Positions 21,615 through 32,128 of a DNA stretch of 64,000 nucleotides are shown piece after piece (the first letter of the stretch is position 1; the number at the start of each line of letters is the position of its first letter). The notes beneath the pieces are model-generated. The model had not been told where the DNA came from and ran no database searches. It saw nothing but the letters and a program-made list of their open reading frames with translations. Source of the stretch: Chytriomyces cf. hyalinus JEL632 (lineage: Eukaryota > Chytridiomycota > Chytridiomycetes > Chytridiales > Chytriomycetaceae); contig JAIWWG010000018.1 of the NCBI GenBank assembly GCA_025435555.1, forward strand, positions 413,496-477,495. Direction: 5' to 3'. The position numbers and the translations under genes were made by a program.

Positions 21615-22750
21615 GAAATTCCACTTCTTTTGGTGTGTTCGTTTTTTCTCTTCTTGCATCGCTATGATGGTGCGGGGTTATTCAGCTTCTTGCTATGTTG
21701 TATCAGCAGTAGTGTTTCTCTTTGAATATCATTCATGTATCAAACTGGAGACCACCCGCACCAAGTTGATATTCAGAAACTGGCCTTTGAACAAACAGAG
21801 CATTTGAAGCAGTTCTGCTGGTCCCCGAGCAGTTTTTCTGAAAAAAAATGTCGCTATGATAACTCAGTAATATTTACCAATATTCTCTTCAATCAACTTT
21901 TATAAGCTAGCTGGAACGTTGGATGCCATCGGTTTCCCATTTTATAACCCCAACGTCGTGATGCTGTTTTTTTGACTGTTACAGCGAGAACAGTTCGAAG
22001 AGGCTTGGAGTCCAAGTTCTACATCATCTCAAACGACCGTTTGGAGCCCATTCTATCCAGAAGCGGACGAATACTTTGATGTCAAGGTGTCCAGCCCTTT
22101 CTCCGACCGTCTTTGACTGGATTGCCGATCCAAACTACGACCACAGGGTTTCATACAATTCAATCTGAAACCATCTTGAACATAAAATCCGTGACCTCGT
22201 GGGCAGACATACCAACGAAAACCTCAGTATTCATTTGTTGTTGACATTTGAAAAGCGAGGCACTTCATTGTGTGTGTCGTGGGCAATTGAAGGTGCAAGA
22301 TTTGGTGTTGGCGGTGGTCAAGGTTTCAAGGAAGAAGAGATGATGGGTGGAACTGCAGTGACGGGAGCAGTGGCAAGGGGAGAGAACGGAGGAAGGGGAT
22401 AAGGTTGCATATGTTGTTGATTTGAGTTACAGTTTACCAACTCACCCAAACTGTGGAGAATATGCTGCAGAGAGTTGGGGCAGCAAAAGTCGCGCGCTGG
22501 CTCCTGAGGGTTGGCAAAAAACAAAGCTCAGAGGTATGTTGCGCCATGCTAGAGGTCTGACATTACTCATCCGTTCTCACCTGCTTCCACCCATCACCTC
22601 TGGAAAAAGGCCAATGTCGTGGCAGGTATACTTGCTGGCATAGAATTGGAGTCCATATCTTATTCAAGAGTTGAATGGAACATAAATCTCGGGTGTACAT
22701 ACACCGTTACAACTTTAATTGATTACGTATACAAATTTCTGCAAAGTATC
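21615..22750. other. Intergenic, with a possible gene remnant at 21905-22115
   Basis: At 21908-21955 a frame reads LAGTLDAIGFPFYNPN, followed by a GT, a T-run and TTACAG, then an open frame REQFEEAWSPSSTSSQTTVW continuing to a TGA near 22115. It could be a small two-exon gene or a remnant. No family is recognised and no ATG is clear. From 22120 to the tRNA at 22751 I see nothing coding. Confidence 0.25.
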
Positions 22751-22823
22751 GCCTGGCTAGCTCAATCGGTAGAGCGTCAGACTCTTAATCTGAAGGCTGT
22801 GGGTTCGACCCCCACGTTGGGCG
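22751..22823 (+). tRNA. trnK-CUU: tRNA-Lys (CUU anticodon), second copy
   Basis: Identical over all 73 nt to the copy at 1609-1681, same strand, 21 kb away. It is followed by TACTTG and a T6 run, the likely RNA polymerase III terminator. Upstream flanks differ apart from a few bases. Confidence 0.97.
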
Positions 22824-23063
22824 TACTTGTTTTTTCGCTTTCCGCCTTTTGAGTGGAGAGCGAAAAATACTTCTTCAATGAAAGGAATTTTTGAATTTGC
22901 CGATGAATAATCGCTAGATCCTAACAAACAAGAGAAAGCAGTGGGAAAGAATGTATAAAGAAGAGGCCAAAAATTTCACACTGTATTTATGTTATAATAT
23001 CTGAAAGATCCGGAAGCAGGCAAGAGAAAGGAAAACAGACAAAAAAACGACTACTCGAACAAT

Positions 23064-24617
23064 CTACTTCTTTACAACAGTCACGTTCTCCGAGTCGGCA
23101 GCTGGTTTGTCACCAAACACTTCACTAATCTCCTCAAGAGTCTTTCCCTTGGTCTCTGGAACAAACGCCCAGGCCCAACCAAACATGATCATACAGAAGG
23201 AGAAAAAGATCCAGTACACGGTCGGTTCCTTGTTCAAGGCGGAAAAGACTTGTGGGAACGCGTAGGCAATGATGGCGTTCCAAGTCCAGTTGGTCATTGT
23301 AGCGATACCTGTACCTCTTGCACGAAGACGCAGAGGGAAGATTTCAGCTTGGTAGGACCAAACGACTGGACCCCACGTGGAAGCGAAGCAGACCAAGAAA
23401 ATGTAGACGGAAATGATTGCACCCCACGCAAGAGATTGTGGACCGGATTTGGAGAGAGTAAGGAACGTGTAGACACCAGCGTGACCGATGGCCATACCGA
23501 GACCGCCCCAAACGAGAAGGGGTTTACGACCGAAACGGTCAACGGCCCACATACCCGGGAAAGTAGCCAAGAAGTTGACAAACGAGTTTGCGAGTGGGAA
23601 CGCAATGATGGTGTCGGCGGAAGCGAAACCCATGGCTTTGAAAATGTCGGCAGAGTAGTAGAGGATGACGTTGATTCCGGTGAGTTGTTGAAGAGATTGG
23701 TTGACGATGGCGATGATCATGCGGCGGCCGTTGGGGCCACGGAAGAGTTCACCCCAGCTTGCATCACCGATTGCTTTGTCGGCGTCGGAACCGGCGCGGA
23801 TCAAGTTGTATTCATCAATGGCGGCTTGGTCGCTGGAAGTGAGGCCACGCAGTTTTGCAATGACTTCGAGGCCTTCATCGTGGCGGCCCTTTTCGGCGAG
23901 CCATCTTGGAGAGAATGGAATCAAGGAGACGAGGCCGACGAGGAGGACAGCAGGGATGATTTGCATACCGAGGGCGAGTCTCCATTCGAGGGAGCTTGTG
24001 TTGTCGACGGTTTTGATGATGATACAGTTGACGGCTGTGGCGACAAAGATACCAAAGGTGATCATGAGTTGGTAGATTGTGGTCAAAGCACCACGGGTGC
24101 TAGCTGGAGCGGTTTCGGCAATGTACAATGGAACGACCATGGAAGCGATTCCGATGGCGAGACCGGAAAAGACACGACCGGTGAGGAGGATTGCCAAAGA
24201 ACCAGCGGCGGCTTGAAGGGCACCACCGACGGCAAAGAAACCACCGGAAGTGATGATGGAGTATTTACGACCGATGCGGTCAGCGAGAATGGAGCAGGCA
24301 GCGGCACCGGCGATGCATCCGAGCAAGAAAGTGGTTGTGATCCAACCATCGATGGAGGGTCTGTTTTCGGCGTCGACGCGGACACCTTTGACGACATTGA
24401 CCATTCCGAAGTCGGTCTGGAAGATTTCCATACCGAGGACTTGTCTGTTGTAGGAAGTGAGGGTGATGGATCAGTTGAGAGTGGGGTGGGGTGGGGGGGG
24501 TTATTGGGATGGGGTGAGGCAATGGACATACCCAATGACACCGATCTCGTAACCAAAGAGGAGACCACCGATACCAGCGGCAAAGGAGACTAGCCAGTTG
24601 TAGTTGACACTGCTCAT
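23064..24617 (-). CDS. MFS sugar/H+ symporter
   Basis: Sugar porter family (SP) of the major facilitator superfamily, plasma membrane, 488 residues, normal length. Exon 1 is 24617-24532, intron 87 nt, exon 2 is 24444-23064. Twelve helices. Signatures: GGLLFGYEIGVI in TM1, ADRIGRKYSI in loop 2-3, ETAPASTRGAL (PETxR-type), SPRWLAEKGRHDEG after TM6, LQQLTGINVILYYS in TM7 (QQxxGxNxxxYY, sugar contact), DRFGRKPLL in loop 8-9, and FVPETKGKTLEEI after TM12. Substrate is probably a hexose or related monosaccharide and cannot be set by eye. A mirror ORF of 447 codons on the other strand is a codon-bias shadow, which itself suggests strong codon preference and high expression. Confidence 0.95.
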
Positions 24618-24673
24618 GATGAGTTTGTTTGTTGTGCTTGATGGGAGGTGGTTGGGTGGGGAGAGGGGGGGGG

Positions 24674-24681
24674 TATTTATA
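24674..24681 (-). promoter_or_regulatory. TATA box of the sugar transporter
   Basis: TATAAATA read on the minus strand, about 57 nt upstream of the transporter ATG. Suitable position for a core promoter with a short 5' UTR. Confidence 0.5.
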
Positions 24682-24857
24682 TGGGGGAAACGCGTGGGTG
24701 AGGGTGAGAGATGGGAAGAAATTTGGAAGGCTCGATAAATTGTGTGATTTTGCAGATTTTTGTTGGGGCTTGTTTTGTGATTTTTTGGTGGATGGCGCTA
24801 TCCAGCCAGAAATTGTTTGTATCGTTGTGTTGTCGGAGAGGCGGAAAGGGATTGGTG

Positions 24858-24985
24858 GAGGGGGGGGGGTGGTAGAGGGGGTAGAGGGGGGGAGTAGAGA
24901 GAGAGAGCGAGAGGGCGAGAAAGAGAGAGAGAGAGAAAGAGAAAGAGAAAGAGAAAGAGAAAGAGAAAGAGAAAGAGAAAGAGAG
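24858..24985 (+). repeat. G-run and GAGA/GAAAGA purine repeat
   Basis: A G-rich stretch passes into GA and then (GAAAGA)n units, all purine on the plus strand, starting about 240 bp upstream of the transporter start. On the minus strand it is a CT tract of the kind that can exclude nucleosomes or form H-DNA. Confidence 0.9.
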
Positions 24986-24989
24986 TGCA

Positions 24990-26113
24990 GTGAAATATTC
25001 TCTTATTTTATATTTTATTTAGATGCGAGTATATTCATAAATATAAAATATATTCATTCGTGTTTATGTTTGTTGATTGGATGTTTGTTGGATGGAGATG
25101 AAGATTGGGAAAGGGAAGTTGCGTTATCGCTGTTTTTAATCCAATGATTCTATCTATCCTTATCTCTTTTAATCAATTGGCATAAATTCAAGAAACGGAC
25201 ATATTCTATTATTAAATTGTTATCTTTGTGTTTGTTTGCCACTCCCCCCTCCCCTCCCTCCCGCACACAATTGAGAACAGTTATCTATTTGATTAAAATA
25301 TAGCAATTTTCAGATATTCAGATTATTCAAAATTCAAAATGTTGAGAAATAAAATCAACTTGCATGCTTGCATGCTTGGAATGGAATGGAATGGGATGGA
25401 ATGCTTGGGATGGATGCTTGGGATGCTTGGGATGGATGCTTGGTTGATCCAGACACAGAGACCCAGAGTGACTGACTGACTGACGCGCTTTCCCTCTTAC
25501 CGGGCATGCCGACGGACGTTAGTAGTTTCCTCCTAGTTTCCTCATCATGGATTGAGCATACACACTCGTGGGTTCATAATCCACTCACTGGTCTTGAAGT
25601 ATTTGCAAAGCTGTTCATCTCCTTTGTTGCCGCAAAGCATTCATGCGCATGAATGTGAATGGCACGCTTCATTGGTGCGGGCATCTGCAGATGAGTCAAT
25701 GAGTCGATGTCGCATGCTGCGTTTCGATTCGTGCGAATGAAACAGCAGACACCTCTCCCTTCCCGCATGAACATGGACAGTCGGATACCTCCCCTTTTTC
25801 TTGTCTTCCTTGACACACACACACCCATATGGAGTTCATTTTTTCTCACTGGGGAATCATGCGATAAAAAAGTGTCAACTACTTTTTGCTCTGTCTGTCG
25901 TTTTTTAGTTTCGAGGAATTTTGAGGTTCTGCGCTGTATCTGGAACAAAGGCTAGTCATTGCTGGTGGTTGTGTCCAGAGCCGTGTCCGGAATATCAAAA
26001 GAAGTGGTCCGAAAGCGGAAAAATTGAAACCACGAGCCAGAACAATTTTTTTTCGATTGACATCTTCTGGAAGCACCCCAACCAATTCACACCCACACTC
26101 ACCCAACCGCACA
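24990..26113. other. Long non-coding interval
   Basis: About 1.1 kb without supported genes. It is AT-rich (25000-25350), holds a short GGAATG/ATGCTTGG minisatellite (25366-25446) and four GACT units near 25470. Open frames at 25552-26100 on both strands show no domain and look like chance. Confidence 0.45.
25366..25446 (+). repeat. Imperfect minisatellite (GGAATG, ATGCTTGGG)
   Basis: Units GCATGCTT, GGAATGGAATG and GGATGCTTGGGATG alternate with small changes over about 80 bp. Purely repetitive and without coding capacity. Confidence 0.8.
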
Positions 26114-26662
26114 ATGTGGTCTTCAGAACCACCGCCAAACGACAAAGAATGGCCCATGGCAAGCAGTCCTCTACCCCAACTGTCCACCTTACGTCCCACC
26201 TACACCTACCCCGTCTACTCTGCGGCCCATCCATCGTCCTACCTCATCAACATGCTCAGTGAAACAAGCTCCGTCAGTAGTAACGACAGCTGTCAGATGG
26301 ATGTCACTTGCTTACAACGGCTGCATCTTGATGACGTTGACAAGCGTCCCTTCCCGTCCATCCTCCCGCTTGTTCAACCAATGGAGACACTGCATGAGGA
26401 ACTTTTCTCTCTCAAAGACGACATGAAACACGATTTGGATTTGACGCAGTTCTGGGTTGGTTCTGCGCCTCCGTCGTCTGCAGCTGTTGCGCCAAACAAT
26501 CACTCCCACAATAGCTTTTTTTTCAACGTTATTTCTCCGTCGCCTGTAACGTCTCCGATAATGTCTCCGTATGCTCCGTTGTCGGGTGGTGGTGGTGGTG
26601 GTGGTGGTGGTGGTGAGTGCTTGTGTGTCCTTTTTGTGTTTGAAACGCGTTGCATCGGTTTT

Positions 26663-26701
<39 letters not shown>

Positions 26702-28121
26702 AGGTTTTCCGACACAAGAGCGTATATCCACAGTGTCCACAGAAACTCTTTTTCACGAACCGCGGCTCTCACTATCCTCACCCATATATTCCGGGCAGCC
26801 ACTCCAACCGACACCAAACAAAACCATCCAACATCGAGATTCCTTACAAACTCTTTCAAAGGGTGGAAACAATCGAAACAGCCCAATAAGCCACAATGCT
26901 CGTCTATTATCTGATGAATCATTGGTGAAGATGGAATCTGAGGAGAATGGTGAAAAATATTCAACTTGGAAACGCATGTTTAAAAAAAGGACGGTATTGC
27001 GAAAGGATACGATTGGGTCTAGAGAGAGTGCGTCTACGTTGAATTCATTGAATGCGACTCTGTTGAATCGAGGGGTTTTGGTGGATAGACTTGTGGAAGC
27101 TTCGGAAGAAAAGGCGGCGGAAGAAAAGACGCCGAAAGGGTTTAAACGATTTCTGAAAAAGACGGCCGCGTTTTTTCGATCTAGCAGCAGCAGCAGCAAA
27201 ACTCAAAAGAAGGAAGCAACTGTTGTTGTTCTTGAATCGAAACCCGATTCAAACGTTTGCACCAATTCTGCGCTTTCACTATCGTCTGATTCAAAACCAT
27301 CCGCATCGACAAAAAGCTCTTCCAAAAAAGACTCCAACAAATCTTCTGCAAAAACAACACAACCGCAATCAATAACAACACCGCGTAAAAAATCTCCCTT
27401 CAGCTCTATTGACTTTGAATCCCGCGATCAAGCGCGTCTCAAATCCATAGTCGATACTACAAGCCCCATTGTGAGCACTGAAACCATGGAAAGCCTTGAC
27501 CGCGGCCGCATCACGTGGAAACTGTTGTGCACATCCAACCAATTGAAACCAGAATGTCTCTACGCTTCTGTGCTTTCGAAAAATGAGAATCTTCTTTGTG
27601 CCAGTTATCATAGTTCCTTGTTACGGCCGAGTAATGCGAGTTCTTCATGTGCCACTGGAGGATGTGGGTGTGGCAGTTTACGGGATTATTACGCGTCTTC
27701 TGTGGATGGGGGGAGTCAGAATGCGAGTATGGATCGAGGGACGGCGACAGATTCTGGGATTAAAAATTCAAATCTCTCGCCAGGGAGTGTCATGAAACGA
27801 AATCACGCTGTTGCAGCTGCAGCTGCTGCTGCTGCGCAGTACCGCGCTGGGAACGGTCTTGCGACGATGGATCCGCGGTTAACTCTGGAACGGCTTGGTT
27901 CTTCGACTGTTTCGATTCCTGCGGCTGAGAGTCTTGAAGTGAGTGGACGGAGTCAGTCGTCGCCGGCGGTGGTTTTGAGTATGGGTGGGTTTCAGGATTT
28001 GAAGTTGACGGTTGGGGTGGAACTTGCAAAGTTGTATTATGATATTTGTCTGAGTGGGTTGGATGTGGATGCGATTGCGGAGCGGGCAGCTTTAGGAGAG
28101 TATTTGAGCGATGAGGAGTGA
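26114..28121 (+). CDS. Hypothetical Ser-rich basic protein
   Basis: Two exons (26114-26612, 26704-28121), 638 residues, frame kept across the junction. Exon 1 ends in a poly-Gly run coded by (GGT)n. The intron is largely a (GT)n microsatellite. Exon 2 has basic patches (STWKRMFKKRTVLRKD; GFKRFLKKTAAFFR), a Ser run, a poly-Ala run (27810-27837) and a more ordered C-terminus (DLKLTVGVELAKLYYDICLS). Probably a largely disordered, phosphorylated cytoplasmic protein. No known family. A GTGA microsatellite follows directly after the stop codon. Confidence 0.6.
26585..26699 (+). repeat. (GGT)n in exon and (GT)n in intron
   Basis: Two microsatellites on either side of one splice donor: GGT repeats at about 26585-26612 code for poly-Gly, and GT repeats at about 26668-26699 run up to the acceptor TACAG. 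Length changes in either could move the splice site or the Gly run. Confidence 0.85.
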
Positions 28122-28559
28122 GTGAGTGAGTGAGTAAGTGAGTTTAAAGAAGGCGTATCCTTATTCGTATGTTGTTGTTGGTGTTGTTGGTGTATATGCG
28201 TAATGGGGGACTCTTTTTTGGTTGTTGGTAATCTTGAACGATAAAAACTAAAACGAGAGTGAGGAGTTTTGGAAATGTTTTCTAGGTATTCGCTGCTGGA
28301 TGTGTTGTTGCTCCGCGTTTGGACTGTGTTATTGGGTCTTGTGGAGTTGAGGAAGTGGGCATCCAACAAGAAGGCGGGATGGCTCGGCAGCAGTTGCGGT
28401 TTATTGAAATTCTGAAGTAGGGACACTGCAAAATGTTGACGGATGCGTATGAGTTGATGGGCAATCTGCATGCAGAGTATTCGCAGCGAGAAAACGTTGT
28501 TCGATATTTGACCGAAAATGGGTCAATAAAAACAATCCCTGTAAAAATATATTCGCCGT

Positions 28560-29768
28560 ATGCGTGCAAAAGAGCCCACACCAAAACCCAGTTTCGGACT
28601 GGGAGTTGGAGTTGGCATCGGTCTCGCAGCGATTGGCGTTGGACTTTTCGGATACTTTCAGACCCAGCAGAACAGTTTGCACCCTGTTGCTGTTTCCTCC
28701 TTCTTGCCACAAATCAACCCGCAACTGGCAGGCCCGCCAAGCACCATCGTGTCTAACGGCGGCGTCGCAGTAGCAGATGACCCTCTCACGCGTGCGCGAT
28801 CAATTGTGCGGCATGGCTTTCATGGACCCAAGGCGGATAATCTGTACAGACTTGCGTACTCGGCTGCTTACGACAGGGGACGACGGAATGCGCACTGGGT
28901 GGCAGAGAGGCTGACAAAGTAATTCTTGTGCATGTATCGATATATTCTGATTACGACATCTTCTAAAAGAGAATCGCTCGAAAAGCTGCTGATTGAAGAC
29001 GACTCGGACACAAACAAACCCGACCGAAAACATTCCAAATTCACCGAAGACCCGACAGTACCACCCGAATTCCGCGTGAAACCCATCGACTACAGCAACT
29101 CGGGCTACGACCGCGGCCACCTCGCACCCGCCGCCGATGTGACGGAATCACAAAAGGCCATTGATGAAACTTTTTACATGTCCAACATGAGTCCGCAAGT
29201 GCCTGCGTTTAATCGGGGGATTTGGGCGTCGTTTGAGAGGTATGTGAGGGGGCTTGTGCGGTCGTTTGATGAAGTGTATGTTGTCACGGGCCCGCTGTAT
29301 TTGCCGAAAGTGGATGAAGGGGATGGAAAGTTTTATGTGCGGTATGAAGTGATTGGGAGGGAAAAAAATGTTGCGGTGCCTACGCATTTTTATAAAGGTT
29401 TGCTTTGGGTTCGTGTGTGGATATGTTGGGTTTGCTGACGCATGTCTGTTTGCTAGTGATTCTGGGTGTCAAGAATGGAAAGAATTATCTTGGCTCTTTT
29501 GTGTTGCCGAATGAAGGAGCGAGCCATGATTCTCCATTGGAATCATTCATGTTGCCCGTGTCAGGTATATACTCCACGCGTTTTTTTTGGAATTGCAGAA
29601 AGTGCAGCTGACTCTGAGAATGCAGCCATTGAGCGGAGTACCGGTTTGGAATTCTTTCCCATGCTGGAGAGAAAGTCACTCGGCAGTTTATGCTCGGTCG
29701 TGAAATGCGGGTTTCTGCTTGCGGCCAAGTTTAAGCTGAAACAAGGAAATGGGGAAGATGAGGGATAA
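28560..29768 (+). CDS. NUC1: EndoG/NUC1-like mitochondrial DNA/RNA non-specific endonuclease
   Basis: DNA/RNA non-specific nuclease, His-Me finger fold, of the mitochondrial EndoG/Nuc1 family. Four exons (28560-28918, 28970-29397, 29457-29564, 29599-29768), 354 residues. N-terminus: positively charged then hydrophobic (FGLGVGVGIGLAAIGVGLFG), a membrane-anchored mitochondrial presequence. Catalytic core: DRGHLAPAADV (the DRGH motif with the general-base His), then NMSPQVPAFNRGIW with the Mg-binding Asn. Later EVYVVTGPLYLP and SFVLPN match the family. The third intron is only 34 nt. Expected roles are mtDNA degradation, recombination and cell death; the gene is typically single copy in fungi. 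Confidence 0.93.
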
Positions 29769-29862
29769 GGTGTTCTGTGACAGTGTGGTTGGAGATGCAT
29801 GGATTCTTTATCATGTTGCAAAAAGTTTGAAACATTAAAAACCCCAAGAGTTCACGGCTTTT

Positions 29863-31752
29863 TTATGCAATGTCATCGTCCTCGGGCTCTTCGATTAGGC
29901 ATTGCGTCATGGATCCGCTTTCTGAGGTGTTGGAGAGAACTTCAAATTCAAGTTCGATTTCCGGACGTTCCTGTCCGGATGGCTTGTTTTGAACCTGGGT
30001 CTGCTGCATTTCATGACTCGCCGGCCAGAATACAGACGCGGAAAAGTCTTCGCTGTCGCTGTCTTCTATGTCGTAGGTTGATTTTGTGGGACTCATCCGT
30101 TTCTCGAAAGTCGTTGCGTCGTTTTGGCGCAGACGCGCAAGAAGCAGTTTATCGAGATACGAGAGCGAGCTTGACTGCGCGATACTTTCCAACGCTGAAG
30201 CAACTCTTTGAGACATTGTCAAGTTATTATCGAAGCTGGCGGTTGTGCTTGTTCCGACCGTGTCTGTGAGCGGAGGGTTTAGTTGTGAGTAAATGAAGGG
30301 GGTTACTTGAGATGGTGTGTTACCGTCTTCCTTTGGCGCATGAGTCTTGGTGGTTGGAGAAGGAGCATCGGTACCACTTCTCCATTCTTTCAGCGCTTCC
30401 AAGAATGAATCGCGCGACTTTTGTTCATCAAATTGTCCATTGACAAGACCCGCTTTTACAGGTTCAGGTTTCTCGGGTGCCCCCTTTCGCCATTCATTCA
30501 ATGCTTCTATAAAAGAATTATGCGATTCTTGTTCATTGAATTCTGCATTATTTGAGATGGATGCTGGTTGCTGAACGATAGGTTCTGATGATGATGATGA
30601 AACCGGTGGCGGAGATTTCAAGCGTAACCTGCTTCGACGGATTCGGAACGGTGTTGTACCTTGTGGTAGTGATTTTGAGGATGGGATTTCTGCTGCGGAG
30701 GCTGTTGCGGCGGATGTCCATGTTTCGAGGGCGGATAGGAAGGATTTGGGGGGAGGCGGTTGTGGGTCTTCGAGAGTGGTGGGATGGGGTGTTGTTGGGT
30801 GGGAAGGGATTTGCCACTGGACGCGGTTTGGCAGGTGTTAGTGATTTTTGTTGAGTAAATTTGTGGGTTTGTACCATGTGTAAGGAAATGGGTTGTGTTG
30901 GCGGAGTCGGTTGGATTGGTTCAGTTTGATGTTCTTGCTGTCTCTGAATGTGGGTATTCGAAGAGACAGATGCGTCCGTTGCGGCTACGACAGGATCAGT
31001 CTTTTCAAACGACTTGGTTTTGGAGGCAGCAGATTCGGTGAGGCCAGAGTCGCCTTTATACTGGCTGTGGAGACTGTCGAGTTGCTGGAGTCGCGTTTCC
31101 ATCTGACCTTCAAATGATTGTAGTTGCGCGTTTGCTGTTGTGTGCATGTTGAGTACTTGTGAAGAATGAAAGTGACGCAACGAAACAAGAAACCTTCATC
31201 TGCAATTCCAGCGTATATGGAACTTGCTTTCAAGTTTGATGGCGGCGTAGTTGTTTGCTTCTTCTGCGCGTTAAGAGTTAGCGGACATTGATTTCACGGC
31301 CATGAATTTTGCCACCTTTGCCATCCGTTTCGCAATCAGCACATCGTCAGCATACGTTTTAAGCGAACCTCGCTGCTGATCACCGCCCTTCCAAATGGAT
31401 TCCGTTTGCCTGTTTTGTCTTTCAGCGGCATTTATTCCCAAAAGCACGCGTTTTTTTGTACCCTCTCTTCTCCTTTTGTTTGGACAGATTTTCTTTTAGA
31501 GCAATTAACCGATCTTCCATTTTGCGGTTTTCGATTTCGAGACGTTCGACTTCGGAGATGGTTCTGATTTTTTTTTTTTTTTGGTTGGTTGGTTGGCTTG
31601 GAGTGTGATGGTGGGAATGTTCTGAACAGGTGATTTTACTTTTTTCGTGTAGTGCTGAAATTGGAGGACGCTGTGGATCTTCTGCTTGATTGGTTGGCGG
31701 TTTTATCGACTGGAGATGCCGGCTGTTCTGCGTGTAGATGCAGGGATGACAT
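29863..31752 (-). CDS. ZBBX-like coiled-coil protein with repeated FxxAL.EWR motif
   Basis: Exons on the minus strand: start MSSLHLHAEQPASP at 31752, an intron, then a coiled coil (TISEVERLEIENRKMEDRLI), then SIWKGGDQQRGSL, a second helical segment (GQMETRLQQLDSLHSQYKGD) and, after an intron with a clear CTAAC branch point, WQIPSHPTT followed by three spaced copies of a short motif: SFLSALETW, SFIEALNEWR, SFLEALKEWR. The coiled coil plus W-x-S/G motif and the EWR repeats recall ZBBX, a protein associated with ciliated cells in animals. No B-box cysteines are visible here, so the name is tentative. The acidic C-terminus ends EEPEDDDIA. One junction near 31270 is not resolved. Confidence 0.45.
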
Positions 31753-31937
31753 TTTGTGTGCAGAGATGAGAAAAGATGCTGGCGGTGCTGTTAGTGGATT
31801 GGATGGCTGAGGCTGATGTCGCTGGCTGTGCACTGTCATTCGTTCGAATCGATGTGGATGCAGATGGATGGGAGGGAATTGTCGTTTTTTTTTTTCCGCG
31901 GCTTGCTTTAGAGGATAAAGGGAAATGATGCAAAACA

Positions 31938-32010
31938 TGTTCTCGCCCGGGATCGAACCGGGGACCACAAGTGTGTTAGACTTGTGTGATAACCACTACA
32001 CCACGAGAAC
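31938..32010 (-). tRNA. trnV-AAC: tRNA-Val (AAC anticodon)
   Basis: 73-nt cloverleaf on the minus strand: acceptor GTTCTCG/CGAGAAC, D-arm with GTGTAGTGGTTATCAC, anticodon loop CTAACAC giving AAC, T-arm CCCGG TTCGATC CCGGG. Intronless. The next gene starts about 120 bp away on the opposite strand. Confidence 0.97.
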
Positions 32011-32128
32011 TTGAACAGTAGAAAAAAATTAATAAAAAGTAATAATAGCGCGCTACTTGCGTTAAAGTGACAAATTTTTGTCAACAAAAAATAAATTGGA
32101 ACACTCATCTCCGACAAAAAAAACAACA

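Noticed and set aside
23250-24593. 447-codon ORF on the plus strand opposite the sugar transporter
   Set aside because: Its sequence is a mirror of the transporter codons (Gly/Asp/Thr/Glu-rich, no domain). The minus strand has a clear MFS protein.
25552-26262. Several 60-120 codon ORFs on both strands
   Set aside because: No start context, splice sites or domain, and they overlap each other. They are typical of chance frames in a non-coding interval.
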